A program made the position numbers and the translations under genes. Source: Gammaproteobacteria bacterium (lineage in GTDB: Bacteria > Pseudomonadota > Gammaproteobacteria > Ga0077554 > Ga007554). Taken from it: a stretch of DNA of 64,000 nt. The stretch spans positions 1 to 64,000 of the forward strand of contig JACPOZ010000048.1 of assembly GCA_016191235.1 (NCBI GenBank), written 5' to 3'. Of the stretch, positions 35,702 to 45,953 are shown piece by piece. The first letter of the stretch is position 1, and each line of letters begins with the position of its first letter. A model generated the notes under the pieces. That model was not told where the DNA came from. It saw only the letters and a list, made by a program, of their open reading frames with translations, and searched no databases.

Positions 35702-36541
35702 TTAGGGTTTTGTGGGTGCGGGCTGTGGTGATGATTGAGCCGTGGCGGCGTATTTTTTCAGCCAGCCGGTGATGCGTTTGGCCAGGATGGCATCGGAAGC
35801 GGTAAAAAGGTGGTCCGTGCCGGGAATTTCAATTTGGCGGTAGCGTAAGGTGTTTTCGGGGCGTTTGGCGGGGATATTTTCGCTGGCTCTGACGGCAGCG
35901 TTGCGGCGCTCGGCCCTGGCGCGGCTGCTGTCCTCATCTCTGCTGCCGTAGATGTCGAGGATCGGGAGTGAGATCTTTTCCAGTGCTGCGAGAAGCTGTA
36001 GCCGTGGCTCCTGGGCTTTTTCGATGCTCATGCCTATGCCTATCAGTGCTCCGATGCCGGATTGAGTGTCGTTGGCGAGGAAGGTTGCGCCCAGCGTGGC
36101 GCCCTGGCCATGGCCGATCAGTACGATCCGCGTTATATCTTTGGTGTGCAGAAATGCGACTGCCGCTTTGATCCGCGCCGGGGCTTGGTCAAGCAGCGCG
36201 CTATTATCTGCCTTAGCCTCGCCAGGCAGCGGCAATTGCACTGCAAGCGTGGACCAGCCGTGTTTGGGGAGTTCGCGGCGCAGTGGCGCGATGACGGCCG
36301 GCCAATCGGGGTGCATCCCCGCATCGTGCAGGATGATGGCGCCGCCTTGCGGTGTTCTGGTGGTTTGCCCGGTATACAGGCCGAGGAATTTGTCCGCCCC
36401 GGCGTCCAGCCAGACCGCCTCTCCTGTCAGGGTCGCGCTGGTGCTGAGCATGTCGCCCAGGCGCTTTTCCCTGTCGCTGTCTGCGGCAAATGCCAGCCCG
36501 GCAGAGAGGGTGAGAATCAGCGCCGCAAGGGTTTTTACCAT
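35702..36541 (-). CDS. Secreted alpha/beta hydrolase family protein (DUF3530)
   Basis: A 279-aa protein from ATG 36541 (MVKTLAALIL): signal peptide ending at AFA, then a DUF3530 alpha/beta-hydrolase fold with nucleophile elbow GHGQGATL, an Asp region LPILDIYGSRDE and His in GTDHLF. Substrate unknown. The much longer track ORF running to 37600 is antisense to rpe and gph upstream of this ATG and is rejected. Confidence 0.82.
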   Translation of the reverse strand: MVKTLAALILTLSAGLAFAADSDREKRLGDMLSTSATLTGEAVWLDAGADKFLGLYTGQTTRTPQGGAIILHDAGMHPDWPAVIAPLRRELPKHGWSTLAVQLPLPGEAKADNSALLDQAPARIKAAVAFLHTKDITRIVLIGHGQGATLGATFLANDTQSGIGALIGIGMSIEKAQEPRLQLLAALEKISLPILDIYGSRDEDSSRARAERRNAAVRASENIPAKRPENTLRYRQIEIPGTDHLFTASDAILAKRITGWLKKYAATAQSSPQPAPTKP

Positions 36542-36670
36542 CAGTTTGGCCTCGATGATCCGGCTGAAAGTGAAAATATTTCCATATTCAGGTAAAGTTA
36601 GCCGTTCGAATCCCGGAAGCGGGGCGGTGTTGGCCGCCACTGCATTGCACTTACTTTGATGAGGCCTCCT

Positions 36671-37345
36671 ATGCCAGATTATAAAATAGCCCCCTCCATC
36701 CTGTCGGCGGATTTTGCGCGCCTGGGGGAGGAAGTCAACAACGTGCTGGATGCCGGCGCGGATATCGTGCATTTCGACGTGATGGACAACCACTATGTCC
36801 CCAATCTGACCATCGGCCCGCTGTTGTGCGAGGCACTGCGCAAGCATGGCATTACCGCCCCCATTGATGTGCATCTGATGGTCAAGCCGGTGGATCGCAT
36901 TATCCCCGATTTCGCCAAGGCGGGCGCTACTTATATTACCTTTCACCCCGAAGCCAGCGAACATATCGACCGTTCGCTCGCCCTGGTGCGCGATTGCGGC
37001 TGCAAGTCCGGCCTGGTGTTCAATCCGGCCACGCCGCTGGATTATCTGAAATATGTGATGGACAAGGTGGATATGGTGCTGCTGATGTCGGTCAATCCGG
37101 GTTTTGGTGGCCAGAAGTTCATCCCCGCTACGCTGGATAAGCTGCGCGAGGCGCGCCGCCTGATCGACGAGAGCGGCTACGATATTCGCCTGGAGATCGA
37201 CGGTGGTGTGAATGTAAGCAATATCCGCGCGATTGCCGAGGCGGGCGCGGATACCTTCGTGGCCGGTTCGGCGATTTTCAACACCCCCGATTACAAGGCT
37301 ACCGTCGCAGCGATGCGCGCCGAGCTGGCCAAGGCCGGCAAATAA
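36671..37345 (+). CDS. rpe: Ribulose-phosphate 3-epimerase
   Basis: A 224-aa TIM-barrel epimerase: [38 protein letters not shown], and [14 protein letters not shown] all match Rpe. It interconverts ribulose-5-P and xylulose-5-P for the pentose phosphate or Calvin cycle. ATG 36671 has GAGG 8 nt upstream; earlier TTG/ATG codons in the track ORF are less likely. First gene of the rpe-gph-trp block. Confidence 0.97.
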   Translation: MPDYKIAPSILSADFARLGEEVNNVLDAGADIVHFDVMDNHYVPNLTIGPLLCEALRKHGITAPIDVHLMVKPVDRIIPDFAKAGATYITFHPEASEHIDRSLALVRDCGCKSGLVFNPATPLDYLKYVMDKVDMVLLMSVNPGFGGQKFIPATLDKLREARRLIDESGYDIRLEIDGGVNVSNIRAIAEAGADTFVAGSAIFNTPDYKATVAAMRAELAKAGK

Positions 37346-37415
37346 AATACAGAGCTGATGTTGGGTGACGGTGCTGCGCACCTGACTCAACCTGCATGAA
37401 CCGTGGGCTTTTCGA

Positions 37416-38093
37416 ATGCTTAAAAAACCGCAGATGGTATTGGTCGATCTTGACGGCACGCTGGTGGACAGCGTGCCGGACCTGGCGTTTTGTGTGGATG
37501 CCATGATGCAACGCCTGGATATGCCGCTGCGCGGCGAGGCGCGGGTGCGTGAGTGGGTGGGCAACGGTGTCGAGCGTTTGGTGCGCCGCGCCCTCATCAA
37601 TCAACTGGACGGTGAGCCGGATGAGACTTTATATGAGAAGGCGCTGCCAGTTTTTATGGGACTCTATGCCGAGAACACCAGCAAGCGCAGCCATCTCTAT
37701 CCGGGCGTCCGTGAAGGGTTGGATTACCTGACGGGGGCGGGCTACAAACTTGGCTGCGTGACCAACAAGGCCGCGGCGTTCACCGAGCCGTTGCTCAAGG
37801 ATATGGGTATTTACGATTGTTTTTCGATTGTGGTCAGTGGTGATACCGTGCCGAAAAAGAAGCCTGATCCCATGCCGTTATTGCACGCGTGTGCGTTCTT
37901 TGGCGTGGACCCGCAGGATGCGCTGATGGTGGGCGATTCCATGAGCGATGTGAAGGCCGCGCGTGCCGCAGGATTCCAGATTGTGTGCCTGACCTATGGA
38001 TACAATCACGGCATTGATATCCGCGAGTCCCGGCCCGATGCGGTGATTGATTCCATGGCGGAGCTGCGGGGTTTGTTGGAACAGGCAGCCTAA
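37416..38093 (+). CDS. gph: Phosphoglycolate phosphatase
   Basis: A 225-aa HAD hydrolase with nucleophile motif VDLDGTLVDS, motif II near TNKA and motif III/IV KPDPMPLLHACAFFGVDP...MVGDSMSDVKAA. It dephosphorylates 2-phosphoglycolate to glycolate, which GlcDEF (16.3-20.8 kb) can oxidise. It is 70 bp after rpe and 15 bp before trpE, a gene order common in Gamma- and Betaproteobacteria. Confidence 0.95.
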   Translation: MLKKPQMVLVDLDGTLVDSVPDLAFCVDAMMQRLDMPLRGEARVREWVGNGVERLVRRALINQLDGEPDETLYEKALPVFMGLYAENTSKRSHLYPGVREGLDYLTGAGYKLGCVTNKAAAFTEPLLKDMGIYDCFSIVVSGDTVPKKKPDPMPLLHACAFFGVDPQDALMVGDSMSDVKAARAAGFQIVCLTYGYNHGIDIRESRPDAVIDSMAELRGLLEQAA

Positions 38094-38108
38094 GGAATAT
38101 CTCTGGCC

Positions 38109-39596
38109 ATGCTGCACGACGAATTTCAAACGCTCGCCGCCCAGGGCTACAACCGCATCCCCTTGATGCGCGAGGTGCTGGCGGATCTCGATACGCCGCT
38201 CAGCGCTTATCTCAAGCTGGCCGACGGCCCCTATTCCTATTTGTTCGAGTCGGTGCAGGGTGGCGAGAAGTGGGGGCGGTATTCCATCATCGGCCTGCCG
38301 TGCCGGACTATCCTGCGGGTTGCAGGGCATGACATTACTGTGGAGAAGGACGGTGCGGTGGTGGAAACCCTGCGCGTCACTGATCCCCTGGCCTGGATCG
38401 AGGATTTCCGCACCCGTTACCGGGTGCCGGAGGTCGCCGGTCTGCCGCGTTTCACCGGCGGCATGGTGGGCTATTTCGGTTATGACACGGTGCGCTATGT
38501 CGAGACTCGCTTGGCGAAGTGCGCCAAGCCTGATCCGCTCGGCACGCCCGATATCCTGCTGATGGTCTCCGATGAAGTGTTGGTGTTCGATAACTTGCGC
38601 GGCAAGCTGTATGTGGTGATCCACGTCAATCCCGACATCGACCAGGCATGGAACAAAGCGCAGCAGCGTCTCGATACGCTGGTGCAAACCTTGCGCGAGA
38701 CCACGCCCCGCCCGCCCGCGCCGCGCCGCACATTGCAGGTGAGCGAGGAAGATTTCGTTTCAGGGTTCACCCGGCAGGGTTTCGAGTCCGCCGTGGAGCG
38801 TGCCAAGGAGTACATCCTGGAGGGCGATATCATGCAGGTGGTGCTGTCGCAGCGCCTCTCCATCCCCTATCAGGCCGCGCCGCTCGATCTGTACCGCGCC
38901 CTGCGCAGCCTCAATCCCTCACCGTACATGTTTTATATGGATCTGGGTGGTTTCCATGTCGTCGGCTCCTCGCCGGAGATCCTGGTGCGCCTGGATGACG
39001 GCATGATCACGGTGCGCCCCATTGCGGGCACCCGTCGGCGCGGTGCCAGCGAGGCCGAGGATCGCACGCTGGAGCAGGACTTGTTGGCCGATCCCAAGGA
39101 GCGCGCCGAACACCTCATGCTCATCGACCTGGGGCGCAACGATGTGGGCAGGGTGAGCGAGACGGGCAGCGTAAAATTGACCGAAAAGATGGTCGTCGAG
39201 CGCTACTCTCATGTTATGCACATCGTTTCGAATGTCACAGGAAGGCTCACGCCGGGCATGACTGCCATCGACGTGTTGCGCGCCACCTTCCCGGCGGGCA
39301 CCGTGAGCGGTGCGGCCAAGGTGCGCGCCATGGAAATTATCGACGAACTGGAGCCGGTCAAGCGTGGCATCTATGCGGGCGCGGTGGGCTACATCGGCTG
39401 GAATGGCAACATGGACACCGCCATCGCCATCCGCACCGCCGTAATCAAGGATGGCATGCTGCACATCCAGGCCGGCGCGGGCATCGTCGCCGACTCCGTG
39501 CCGGCCATGGAGTGGGAAGAGACGATGAACAAGGGGCGGGCGATTTTCAGGGCGGTGGCCATGGCTGAGGCGGGGTTGGATGGCGTGCATCGCTGA
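38109..39596 (+). CDS. trpE: Anthranilate synthase component I
   Basis: A 495-aa chorismate-binding enzyme: N-terminal Anth_synt_I_N domain with FLFES-like [16 protein letters not shown], and the catalytic domain containing [25 protein letters not shown] and [19 protein letters not shown]. With TrpG it makes anthranilate from chorismate and glutamine. I see no leader peptide or attenuator in the 15 bp before it. Confidence 0.97.
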   Translation: MLHDEFQTLAAQGYNRIPLMREVLADLDTPLSAYLKLADGPYSYLFESVQGGEKWGRYSIIGLPCRTILRVAGHDITVEKDGAVVETLRVTDPLAWIEDFRTRYRVPEVAGLPRFTGGMVGYFGYDTVRYVETRLAKCAKPDPLGTPDILLMVSDEVLVFDNLRGKLYVVIHVNPDIDQAWNKAQQRLDTLVQTLRETTPRPPAPRRTLQVSEEDFVSGFTRQGFESAVERAKEYILEGDIMQVVLSQRLSIPYQAAPLDLYRALRSLNPSPYMFYMDLGGFHVVGSSPEILVRLDDGMITVRPIAGTRRRGASEAEDRTLEQDLLADPKERAEHLMLIDLGRNDVGRVSETGSVKLTEKMVVERYSHVMHIVSNVTGRLTPGMTAIDVLRATFPAGTVSGAAKVRAMEIIDELEPVKRGIYAGAVGYIGWNGNMDTAIAIRTAVIKDGMLHIQAGAGIVADSVPAMEWEETMNKGRAIFRAVAMAEAGLDGVHR

Positions 39597-39617
39597 CCTA
39601 CTATTTGGAATGCTCAC

Positions 39618-40193
39618 ATGCTCTTAATGATCGACAACTACGACTCCTTCACCTACAACCTGGTGCAATATCTGGGTGAGCTGGGTGCGGATGTGCGCGT
39701 GTATCGCAATGACCAGATCACGGTGGATGAGATTGCGCGTCTGGCGCCGGATCATATTGTGATCTCGCCGGGGCCTTGCACGCCCAATGAGGCGGGCGTT
39801 TCGGTTGCAACCATCAAGGCCTTTGCCGGCAAGATTCCGCTCCTGGGTGTATGTCTGGGGCATCAGAGTATCGGCCAGGCATTCGGCGGGCGCATCATTC
39901 ATGCCAGGCAGATCATGCATGGCAAGACCTCCATGATTCATCACTGTGATGCCGGCGTATTCCATGGTCTGCCCAATCCCTTCGAAGCGACGCGATATCA
40001 TTCGCTGGTGATCGAAAGAGAGACGCTGCCGGATTGCCTGGAGATCACCGCCTGGACCGAAACACCCAACGGCGAGATGGACGAGATTATGGGCGTGCGC
40101 CATAAAGAGCACGACGTCGAGGGGGTGCAGTTCCATCCGGAATCCATCCTTACTCAGCACGGCCATGCGCTGTTGAAGAATTTTTTAGGTTAA
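39618..40193 (+). CDS. trpG: Anthranilate synthase glutamine amidotransferase
   Basis: A 191-aa class I glutaminase: [19 protein letters not shown], oxyanion [12 protein letters not shown], nucleophile Cys in [17 protein letters not shown], and the His-Glu pair in QFHPESIL. It delivers ammonia to TrpE. Confidence 0.97.
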   Translation: MLLMIDNYDSFTYNLVQYLGELGADVRVYRNDQITVDEIARLAPDHIVISPGPCTPNEAGVSVATIKAFAGKIPLLGVCLGHQSIGQAFGGRIIHARQIMHGKTSMIHHCDAGVFHGLPNPFEATRYHSLVIERETLPDCLEITAWTETPNGEMDEIMGVRHKEHDVEGVQFHPESILTQHGHALLKNFLG

Positions 40194-40218
40194 ATTTTGT
40201 GTTGGGGTTTTAAGACAA

Positions 40219-41238
40219 ATGGACATGCCATCCGCCATCCGCGCCGTTACCGAGCGCCGTGATCTGACTTCCGTAGAAATGACAGACGTCATGAGCATGA
40301 TCATGAGCGGCGGGGCAACGCCTGCGCAGATCGGTGGATTTCTGATCGGTTTGCGCATGAAGGGCGAGACGGTGGACGAGATAGCCGCCGCCGCCCAAGT
40401 GATGCGCGAGCTGGCGGTCAAGGTGGAAATAAGCGGCCCGCATCTGGTGGATACCTGTGGAACGGGCGGCGATACCGCGCACACGTTTAATATCTCCACC
40501 GCCAGCGCCTTTGTGGCCGCCGCTGCTGGGGCGAGAGTGGCCAAGCATGGCAACCGCTCCGTGTCCAGCAAGTCCGGCAGCGCTGACGTGCTGGAGGCGG
40601 CGGGTGTGCGGCTTGATCTGACACCTCATGAAGTGGCGCGCTGTGTAAATGAGGTGGGTGTGGGGTTCATGTTCGCGCCTGCTCACCACGGCGCGATGAA
40701 GCATGCTATTGGCCCGCGCCGCGAGATGGGCGTGCGCACCCTGTTTAACGTGCTTGGCCCGCTTACCAATCCGGCGGGTGCGCCTAATCAGGTGATAGGC
40801 GTGTTCGACGATGCCTGGCTGGTTCCGCTGGCGCAGGTGTTGGCGCGGCTGGGCAGCGAGCACGTGCTGGTGGTGCACTCTGAAGATGGTATGGACGAAA
40901 TCAGTATCGGCGCCGTGACCAAGGTTGCTGAGCTAAAAGAGGGGAAGGTGTGTACCTATGTTGTAGCGCCGGAACAGTTCGGGATGCAACGTGCCGCTAT
41001 CGACGCGCTGAAGGTGAGCGACGCGCAGCACAGCCTCACCATGATACGCACGGCGCTGGACAATGCACCGGGTCCGGCGCGGGATATCGTAGCGCTGAAC
41101 GCCGGGGCGGCGATCTATGCGGCAGGCTTGGCCGAGACTCTGGAGCAGGGTGTGCGCAAGGCCCGCGATGCCATTGCCAGTGGCGCGGCGCGCGCCAAGC
41201 TGGAAGCGCTGATTAAATTCACTAACAGTTTTGTGTGA
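40219..41238 (+). CDS. trpD: Anthranilate phosphoribosyltransferase
   Basis: A 339-aa enzyme with the [21 protein letters not shown] loop, [18 protein letters not shown], and [12 protein letters not shown]. It transfers phosphoribose to anthranilate. It starts 25 bp after trpG and ends immediately before trpC. Confidence 0.97.
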   Translation: MDMPSAIRAVTERRDLTSVEMTDVMSMIMSGGATPAQIGGFLIGLRMKGETVDEIAAAAQVMRELAVKVEISGPHLVDTCGTGGDTAHTFNISTASAFVAAAAGARVAKHGNRSVSSKSGSADVLEAAGVRLDLTPHEVARCVNEVGVGFMFAPAHHGAMKHAIGPRREMGVRTLFNVLGPLTNPAGAPNQVIGVFDDAWLVPLAQVLARLGSEHVLVVHSEDGMDEISIGAVTKVAELKEGKVCTYVVAPEQFGMQRAAIDALKVSDAQHSLTMIRTALDNAPGPARDIVALNAGAAIYAAGLAETLEQGVRKARDAIASGAARAKLEALIKFTNSFV

Positions 41239-41258
41239 TCCTAACCCGAAGAAAGACA

Positions 41259-42053
41259 ATGACCCAAACCCCCGACATCCTCAAAAAAATACTCAAGCGC
41301 AAGGCCGAGGAGATCACCGAGCGCAGTGCCGCACTTTCGATGCGCGAGCTGAGTAAACAGGTGGTCGCCGCGCCCGTGCCGCGCGATTTTGTGGGCGCGA
41401 TCGAGGCCAAGCTGGCAGCGCGTCTTCCTGCGGTTATCGCCGAGATCAAGAAGGCCTCTCCCAGCAAGGGCGTGTTGCGCGCGGATTTTCATCCCGGTGA
41501 GATCGCGGCCAGTTATGAGCGTGGTGGGGCGGCGTGCCTGTCGGTGTTGACTGATGCGGATTTTTTCCAGGGTTCCGAGGCCTATCTGCAACAGGCGCGC
41601 GCCGCCTGCTCATTGCCGGTGCTGCGCAAGGATTTCACCATTGATCCCTATCAGGTCTACGAGGCGCGGGTGATTGGCGCGGACTGCATTTTGCTGATCG
41701 TCGCCGCGCTGGGTGATGCTACCATGCTGGAGCTGGCACAACTGGCGGATCATCTGGGTATGGCTGTGCTGGTCGAGGTGCATGATGCGCACGAGTTGGA
41801 GCGGGCGCTGATGCTCGATACCCCGTTGATCGGCATCAATAACCGCGACCTGCGTACCTTCGATACAGATCTTCAAATTACGCTGGATTTGCTGGGCAAA
41901 ATCCCGCCGGATCGTATCGTGATCACCGAGAGCGGCATCCACACCGCGCAAGATGTCGCACTGATGCGGAGCCACAACGTTCATGCCTTTCTGATAGGCG
42001 AGGCGTTCATGAGGGCTCCGGATCCAGGCGAGGCATTGCGCAGCCTGTTTTAA
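41259..42053 (+). CDS. trpC: Indole-3-glycerol phosphate synthase
   Basis: A 264-aa TIM-barrel enzyme: [67 protein letters not shown]. It makes indole-3-glycerol phosphate. It is monofunctional (no fused TrpF). ATG 41259 (MTQTPDILK) has GAAGAAAG upstream and is preferred to the 41235 start that overlaps trpD. trpF, trpB and trpA are not in the window. Confidence 0.96.
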   Translation: MTQTPDILKKILKRKAEEITERSAALSMRELSKQVVAAPVPRDFVGAIEAKLAARLPAVIAEIKKASPSKGVLRADFHPGEIAASYERGGAACLSVLTDADFFQGSEAYLQQARAACSLPVLRKDFTIDPYQVYEARVIGADCILLIVAALGDATMLELAQLADHLGMAVLVEVHDAHELERALMLDTPLIGINNRDLRTFDTDLQITLDLLGKIPPDRIVITESGIHTAQDVALMRSHNVHAFLIGEAFMRAPDPGEALRSLF

Positions 42054-42073
42054 ACGCCGTTCACTTCCCCTCA

Positions 42074-42108
42074 CCCCAACCCTCCCCCTCGGGGAGAGGG
42101 GGTGATCA
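42074..42108. repeat. GC-rich hairpin after trpC
   Basis: CCCTCACCCCAACCCTCCCCCTCGGGGAGAGGGGGTGA can fold through CCCCCTC/GAGGGGG. There is no T-run, so it is more like an intergenic repeat than a classical terminator, though it may end trp transcripts. Confidence 0.4.
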
Positions 42109-42257
42109 GCAGCAATTGCGCCACACTATACTGGCAATCCCAAGCGCATTTTCGTGAACATCAGCTCTAAAGATATGTTATTGGGCGTCGATAAGTTAAA
42201 CGCGGACGGAGGCTTTGCGTCTCCTGGTAATGTTTAATCTTGTCGACGGGGTGTTTG

Positions 42258-42917
42258 ATGAAAAAAATCTATGTTGCAGGCATGGCGGCTGCGGCGCTGT
42301 TGTGTTCCTCGCTGGCTCATGCCGAGGGTGTCGGTGTGACGGCCAAGGCTGGCACGCTGGGTCTTGGGTTGCAACTCACGGCGGGGTTTTCGCCGGTATT
42401 TAACGGCAGGCTGGGCTTTAATAATTACACCTACAATTACAGCACCATCAAAGACAATATCAATTACGATGTCGCTTTGGGGTTGAAGTCCGGTGAGCTA
42501 TTGCTGGATTGGCATCCGTTTGCGGGCGGTTTCCGCGTTACGGGAGGCGCGATGTATAACAAGAATGCGCTGAACCTGACCGCCACGCCGGCGGGCACCT
42601 ACTCTGTTGGTAATAACACCTATACTGCCGCGCAAGTGGGTACGCTCACCGGTGTCGTCGACTTCAACAAGGTCGCCCCCTACTTTGGTATAGGCTGGGG
42701 CAATGCGGTGGAGAAGGGGGATCGCTTCAGCTTTGCTATGGATCTTGGTGTGATGCTCCAGGGATCGCCCAAGGCTGTCCTCAGTGCAAACGGTCCGGTG
42801 ACATCGTTGCCGACGTTTAAGGATGACTTGGCGCGCGAAGAGGCGAACCTGAATGCTTCATTGAAGGAGTTTAAATACTACCCGGTGGCGTCGGTGGGTA
42901 TAGGGTATCATTTTTGA
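42258..42917 (+). CDS. Outer-membrane beta-barrel protein
   Basis: A 219-aa protein with a signal peptide (AALLCSSLAHAE) followed by alternating amphipathic strands rich in Gly, Asn and Tyr and a C-terminal GIGYHF typical of outer-membrane porin-like barrels (terminal Phe). From ATG 42258; the track start at 42240 is a TTG. I do not recognise the specific family. Monocistronic between trpC and crp. Confidence 0.75.
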   Translation: MKKIYVAGMAAAALLCSSLAHAEGVGVTAKAGTLGLGLQLTAGFSPVFNGRLGFNNYTYNYSTIKDNINYDVALGLKSGELLLDWHPFAGGFRVTGGAMYNKNALNLTATPAGTYSVGNNTYTAAQVGTLTGVVDFNKVAPYFGIGWGNAVEKGDRFSFAMDLGVMLQGSPKAVLSANGPVTSLPTFKDDLAREEANLNASLKEFKYYPVASVGIGYHF

Positions 42918-42985
42918 GGGGTAGGGATAAAAACTCACGCGTCATACGTTAACGCATGGCGCGTGAGCCCCCTCCCACCGATACA

Positions 42986-43010
42986 GAAGCCGCTGAGAAA
43001 CAGCGGCTTC
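42986..43010. terminator. Terminator-like hairpin between barrel gene and crp
   Basis: GAAGCCGCTG-AGAAA-CAGCGGCTTC is a perfect 10-bp stem between the convergent barrel gene and crp. Only weak T content follows (CCTGGTTTGT), so it may work for both directions. Confidence 0.55.
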
Positions 43011-43016
43011 CTGGTT

Positions 43017-43037
43017 TGTACATTGTGGCAATGTACA
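43017..43037. repeat. Perfect 9-bp palindrome after the crp stop
   Basis: TGTACATTG-TGG-CAATGTACA lies one base beyond the crp stop codon. It could be a hairpin at the mRNA 3' end or a protein-binding site. Confidence 0.55.
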
Positions 43038-43038
43038 A

Positions 43039-43671
43039 TTATCGAGCTCCATTCACCACGATGGTCTTTCCCGTCGCGGTGATGAGATTCTGATCTTCCA
43101 GGCTTTTCAGCACCCTTCCCACCATCTCCCGCGAGCAGCCGACGATGCGGCCCAGCTCTTGACGCGTGATGCGTATCTGCATCCCGTCGGGGTGTGTCAT
43201 GGCGTCGGGTTCCTTGCACAGATCAAGCAAGGTGCGGGCTACGCGCCCTGCGACATCCATGAAAGCCAGTCGGCCAACCATACCACTGGTTCGGCGCAGA
43301 CGCAATGCCATCTGCGTGGCGAGTTCGAACAAAATATCGGGATCTTCCTTGGCCAGTTGGCGAAACCGGGGATAACCGATTTCCGCGACCTCGCATTGGC
43401 CACGGGCGCGCACCCAGGCGCTGCGTTTTTTCTGTTCGTCGAACAAGCCCATTTCGCCAAAGAAATCACCGGCATTCAGGTAGGAAAGCACAATCTCACG
43501 GCCGTCCTCATCCTCGATGAGCACCGTTACCGAACCATCGACAATATAGTAAAGAACATCGGGCGCATCCCCAGCATAGATCAGCACGCTCTTGGGGGGG
43601 TAGCGGCGCCGGTTGCAATGGGTGATAAAGCGTTCTATCGCGGGGCTTTTGAGAGGTTTCTTGATAATCAT
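43039..43671 (-). CDS. crp: cAMP-binding regulator CRP/Vfr
   Basis: A 210-aa CRP orthologue: cyclic-nucleotide domain with GEMGLF and the cAMP-contacting [15 protein letters not shown] helix, then the [33 protein letters not shown], nearly the E. coli/Vfr sequence. AGGAGATAATCC precedes the ATG. In relatives Vfr/CRP controls pilus, secretion and carbon genes. Confidence 0.95.
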   Translation of the reverse strand: MIIKKPLKSPAIERFITHCNRRRYPPKSVLIYAGDAPDVLYYIVDGSVTVLIEDEDGREIVLSYLNAGDFFGEMGLFDEQKKRSAWVRARGQCEVAEIGYPRFRQLAKEDPDILFELATQMALRLRRTSGMVGRLAFMDVAGRVARTLLDLCKEPDAMTHPDGMQIRITRQELGRIVGCSREMVGRVLKSLEDQNLITATGKTIVVNGAR

Positions 43672-43784
43672 GGATTATCTCCTAAGGGTAAACGTAGTCC
43701 TGTCAGTATTAGCGGCCAATGGTCAATGTCCCTGAAGTATCTTGTGATAAGCTTTGTGTTATTGAGTAATCAACGGGGGCTGCA

Positions 43785-44204
43785 ATGAAGGCGCGTATCA
43801 AATGGGTGCAGGATGTGATGTTTGTCGGCGAGTCAGAGACGGGGCATGCGATGGTGCTCGACGGCGCGCCGGAGATTGGCGGGCGCAATCTGGGTATGCG
43901 GCCCATGGAGATGCTTTTGCTGGGCATGGGCGGCTGTACGGCGATAGATGTCATGCTCATCCTCAAAAAATCGCGTGAACAGGTCAAGGATTGCGTGATT
44001 GAATTGCAGGCGCAGCGGGCCGACACCGATCCCAAGGTGTTTACCGCTATCCATGTGCATTTCATCGTTATTGGAAAGGGCCTGAAAGAGGCGACCGTCA
44101 AGCGCGCTATCGATCTTTCGGCAGAGAAATACTGCTCGGCGTCGATCATGCTCGGCAAGACGGCGAACATCACCCATGACTATGAGATCCGCGAGGAGGC
44201 GTAG
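43785..44204 (+). CDS. OsmC-family protein
   Basis: A 139-aa OsmC/YhfA-like protein with the two reactive cysteines in MGGCTAIDVMLIL and EKYCSASIML. OsmC enzymes reduce organic hydroperoxides; the YhfA branch is uncharacterised and this one resembles it. Divergent from crp, and 4 nt upstream of the VOC gene. Confidence 0.9.
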   Translation: MKARIKWVQDVMFVGESETGHAMVLDGAPEIGGRNLGMRPMEMLLLGMGGCTAIDVMLILKKSREQVKDCVIELQAQRADTDPKVFTAIHVHFIVIGKGLKEATVKRAIDLSAEKYCSASIMLGKTANITHDYEIREEA

Positions 44205-44208
44205 TGCG

Positions 44209-44613
44209 ATGCTCAAGCCTAAACCCACCGCCGGTATGCGCCATGTCGCCCTGTTTGTGAAAGACCTGGAGGCCTGCGAACATTTTTATGTGGACTTGCT
44301 GGGCATGACGGTGGAATGGCGTCCCGACCCGGACAATATTTACCTCACCTCGGGCAACGACAACCTTGCGTTACACCGCGCCCCGGCGGGATTCGCGCCG
44401 GATGGCCCGCAACGCCTCGATCATATCGGGTTTATTATTGAGTCCCCGCAAGAGGTGGATGTCTGGTATGACTTTCTTCGCGCCCATGACGTGCCGATGA
44501 AAACCGCGCCGCGTACCCACCGCGATGGCGCGCGCAGCTTTTATTGTCTGGACCCGGATGGAAATACGGTGCAGATGATTTATCACCCGCCAATAGCGGG
44601 TTCACGGCCGTAA
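44209..44613 (+). CDS. VOC (glyoxalase-fold) family protein
   Basis: A 134-aa vicinal-oxygen-chelate protein: MRHVALFVKDLEACEHFYVDLLGM, LDHIGFIIES and FYCLDPDGNTVQMIYHP. His and Glu/Gln positions of the metal site are partly present. The reaction is unknown. ATG 44209 follows the osmC-like stop by 4 nt; the earlier track start overlaps osmC and is unnecessary. Confidence 0.87.
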   Translation: MLKPKPTAGMRHVALFVKDLEACEHFYVDLLGMTVEWRPDPDNIYLTSGNDNLALHRAPAGFAPDGPQRLDHIGFIIESPQEVDVWYDFLRAHDVPMKTAPRTHRDGARSFYCLDPDGNTVQMIYHPPIAGSRP

Positions 44614-44646
44614 AAAAATACGGCGAGCCTTCCATGGCTCGCCGTA
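44612..44646. terminator. Bidirectional terminator between VOC and DUF5666 genes
   Basis: Stem TACGGCGAGCC-N6-GGCTCGCCGTA, with seven A residues on its left, which become a U-run for the minus-strand DUF5666 gene. A second perfect hairpin (GCAGGGTGCGC-CGT-GCGCACCCTGC) follows at 44662-44686. Confidence 0.8.
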
Positions 44647-44690
44647 GTTGCTGCTCGTTATGCAGGGTGCGCCGTGCGCACCCTGCGTCC

Positions 44691-45953
44691 TTACACCGAA
44701 TCTTCCAATTTGATGCGGATAGCGATGCGCTTGCCTTCTTGTTCACGGTAATAGACTTTAACGCCTTGTCCTGTGCCAAGATTGCTCAGGTTGAGCTTGA
44801 TGCCGTCTTCAAGGATGGTTGAGCTGTTGACGGTTATGCTTATCGTGCCGGCGCTATTCGTGATCGTAACCGTGCCGTTCGACGGGGTGACACTTACCCG
44901 GCCCTTGGTCTCCTTGTAAGGGCTGGATGAATCATCGTCTCCCTTGCTGTGATCGTCGCTACCCAGCTTGAAAGACACCTTTTTCGCCACCAGTACGCCG
45001 TCGCTGCCGATGAAACCTTCGGCTTCGACGCGGACATCGTTCTTGAGCATGCTCACGTCGGCGAACTGGTCTCCCATTTTATAGCGGGTGGCGCTGGTCG
45101 CGCGTACCGCCTGACCGTTGACTTTGAAATCGCTGCCGTTAAGGTCGCTGATATAGCCTTCGACCTCGACCTCCGAATCCGCGCTGATGCCGCCGCCGCT
45201 CAATGAGCAACTGTCTTCCAGTTTGACCAGGGTGGCATTCAGGGTGGTGCCAGTGATCGCCGATGTCTTGACCTCCACGCATGTGTTGCTGCCCCATGTG
45301 CCGCCGGGTACAGAGATGGCACTGCCATAGTTCACGGTGATCGCGCCGATGGTGAATGTCTTGGCCACGGGGTCGAAGTTGCTGATCACGCCTTTTAGTT
45401 CATACTCCGATGATGCCGACGTTCCTGTCTTGACTTCGATGCGCGTGGCGCGGATGGCGCCGCTGGCGTCCCTTAGTCCGCTGACTTCGACGACCTTGCC
45501 AGGCAGTGTTGCGTCGTTCAGGCCAGTGGTGTGCTCAAACATCGTCAGTCGATCGACGATGACGGTTTGTCCCAGTACAGTGAGCGTGCCAGCTGTTGGG
45601 TTAATGTTCTGTGCTGGCCCCTGCACATCATCGGCATACTTGATGCTCTTCGCCGCCGCTCTGCCGCTGGTGTCCTTCTCCCATTCGATCTTCACCACCA
45701 TGCCGATGCGCAGATCTTTCTCGGTTTTGCTTTCGCCCTCTACTTCGATGCGGGTTCCACTCGGGATCTCGATCTCGACGCCGTTGACGAACACGCTGCC
45801 GAAGCCGGTGATCGGCCCCTGGCTGAGGCCTCTGCTGGCGGTGGGGCTGCCCCCGGTGCCTGGCGCCGGGTCTCCCCCGCCTCCGCCGCACGCGACGATA
45901 GCGGGTACCGCCAAAGCGGCGGTGACTGCTCTAACCAGGGTTTTGATGTTCAT
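44691..45953 (-). CDS. DUF5666-type lipoprotein
   Basis: A 420-aa protein with a lipoprotein signal (AIVACGGGGG, Cys22) and repeated beta modules of the DUF5666 kind (GFGSVFVNGVEIEIPSG; VEGYISDLNGSDFKVNGQAV; VRVEAEGFIGSDGVLVAKKV). A Ser/Asp-rich insert (SDDHSKGDDDSSS) precedes the last module. It is probably displayed at the outer membrane; function unknown. AGAAGGAGATCACC precedes the ATG, and a strong palindrome-bearing promoter lies upstream. Confidence 0.8.
   Translation of the reverse strand: MNIKTLVRAVTAALAVPAIVACGGGGGDPAPGTGGSPTASRGLSQGPITGFGSVFVNGVEIEIPSGTRIEVEGESKTEKDLRIGMVVKIEWEKDTSGRAAAKSIKYADDVQGPAQNINPTAGTLTVLGQTVIVDRLTMFEHTTGLNDATLPGKVVEVSGLRDASGAIRATRIEVKTGTSASSEYELKGVISNFDPVAKTFTIGAITVNYGSAISVPGGTWGSNTCVEVKTSAITGTTLNATLVKLEDSCSLSGGGISADSEVEVEGYISDLNGSDFKVNGQAVRATSATRYKMGDQFADVSMLKNDVRVEAEGFIGSDGVLVAKKVSFKLGSDDHSKGDDDSSSPYKETKGRVSVTPSNGTVTITNSAGTISITVNSSTILEDGIKLNLSNLGTGQGVKVYYREQEGKRIAIRIKLEDSV

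Noticed and set aside
35702-37600. 632-aa minus-strand ORF
   Set aside because: Only the part below 36541 is a real gene (DUF3530, own signal peptide). The upstream extension is antisense to rpe and gph.
38094-38108. trp attenuator or leader peptide
   Set aside because: Only 15 bp between gph and trpE, with no Trp-rich reading frame or alternative hairpins.
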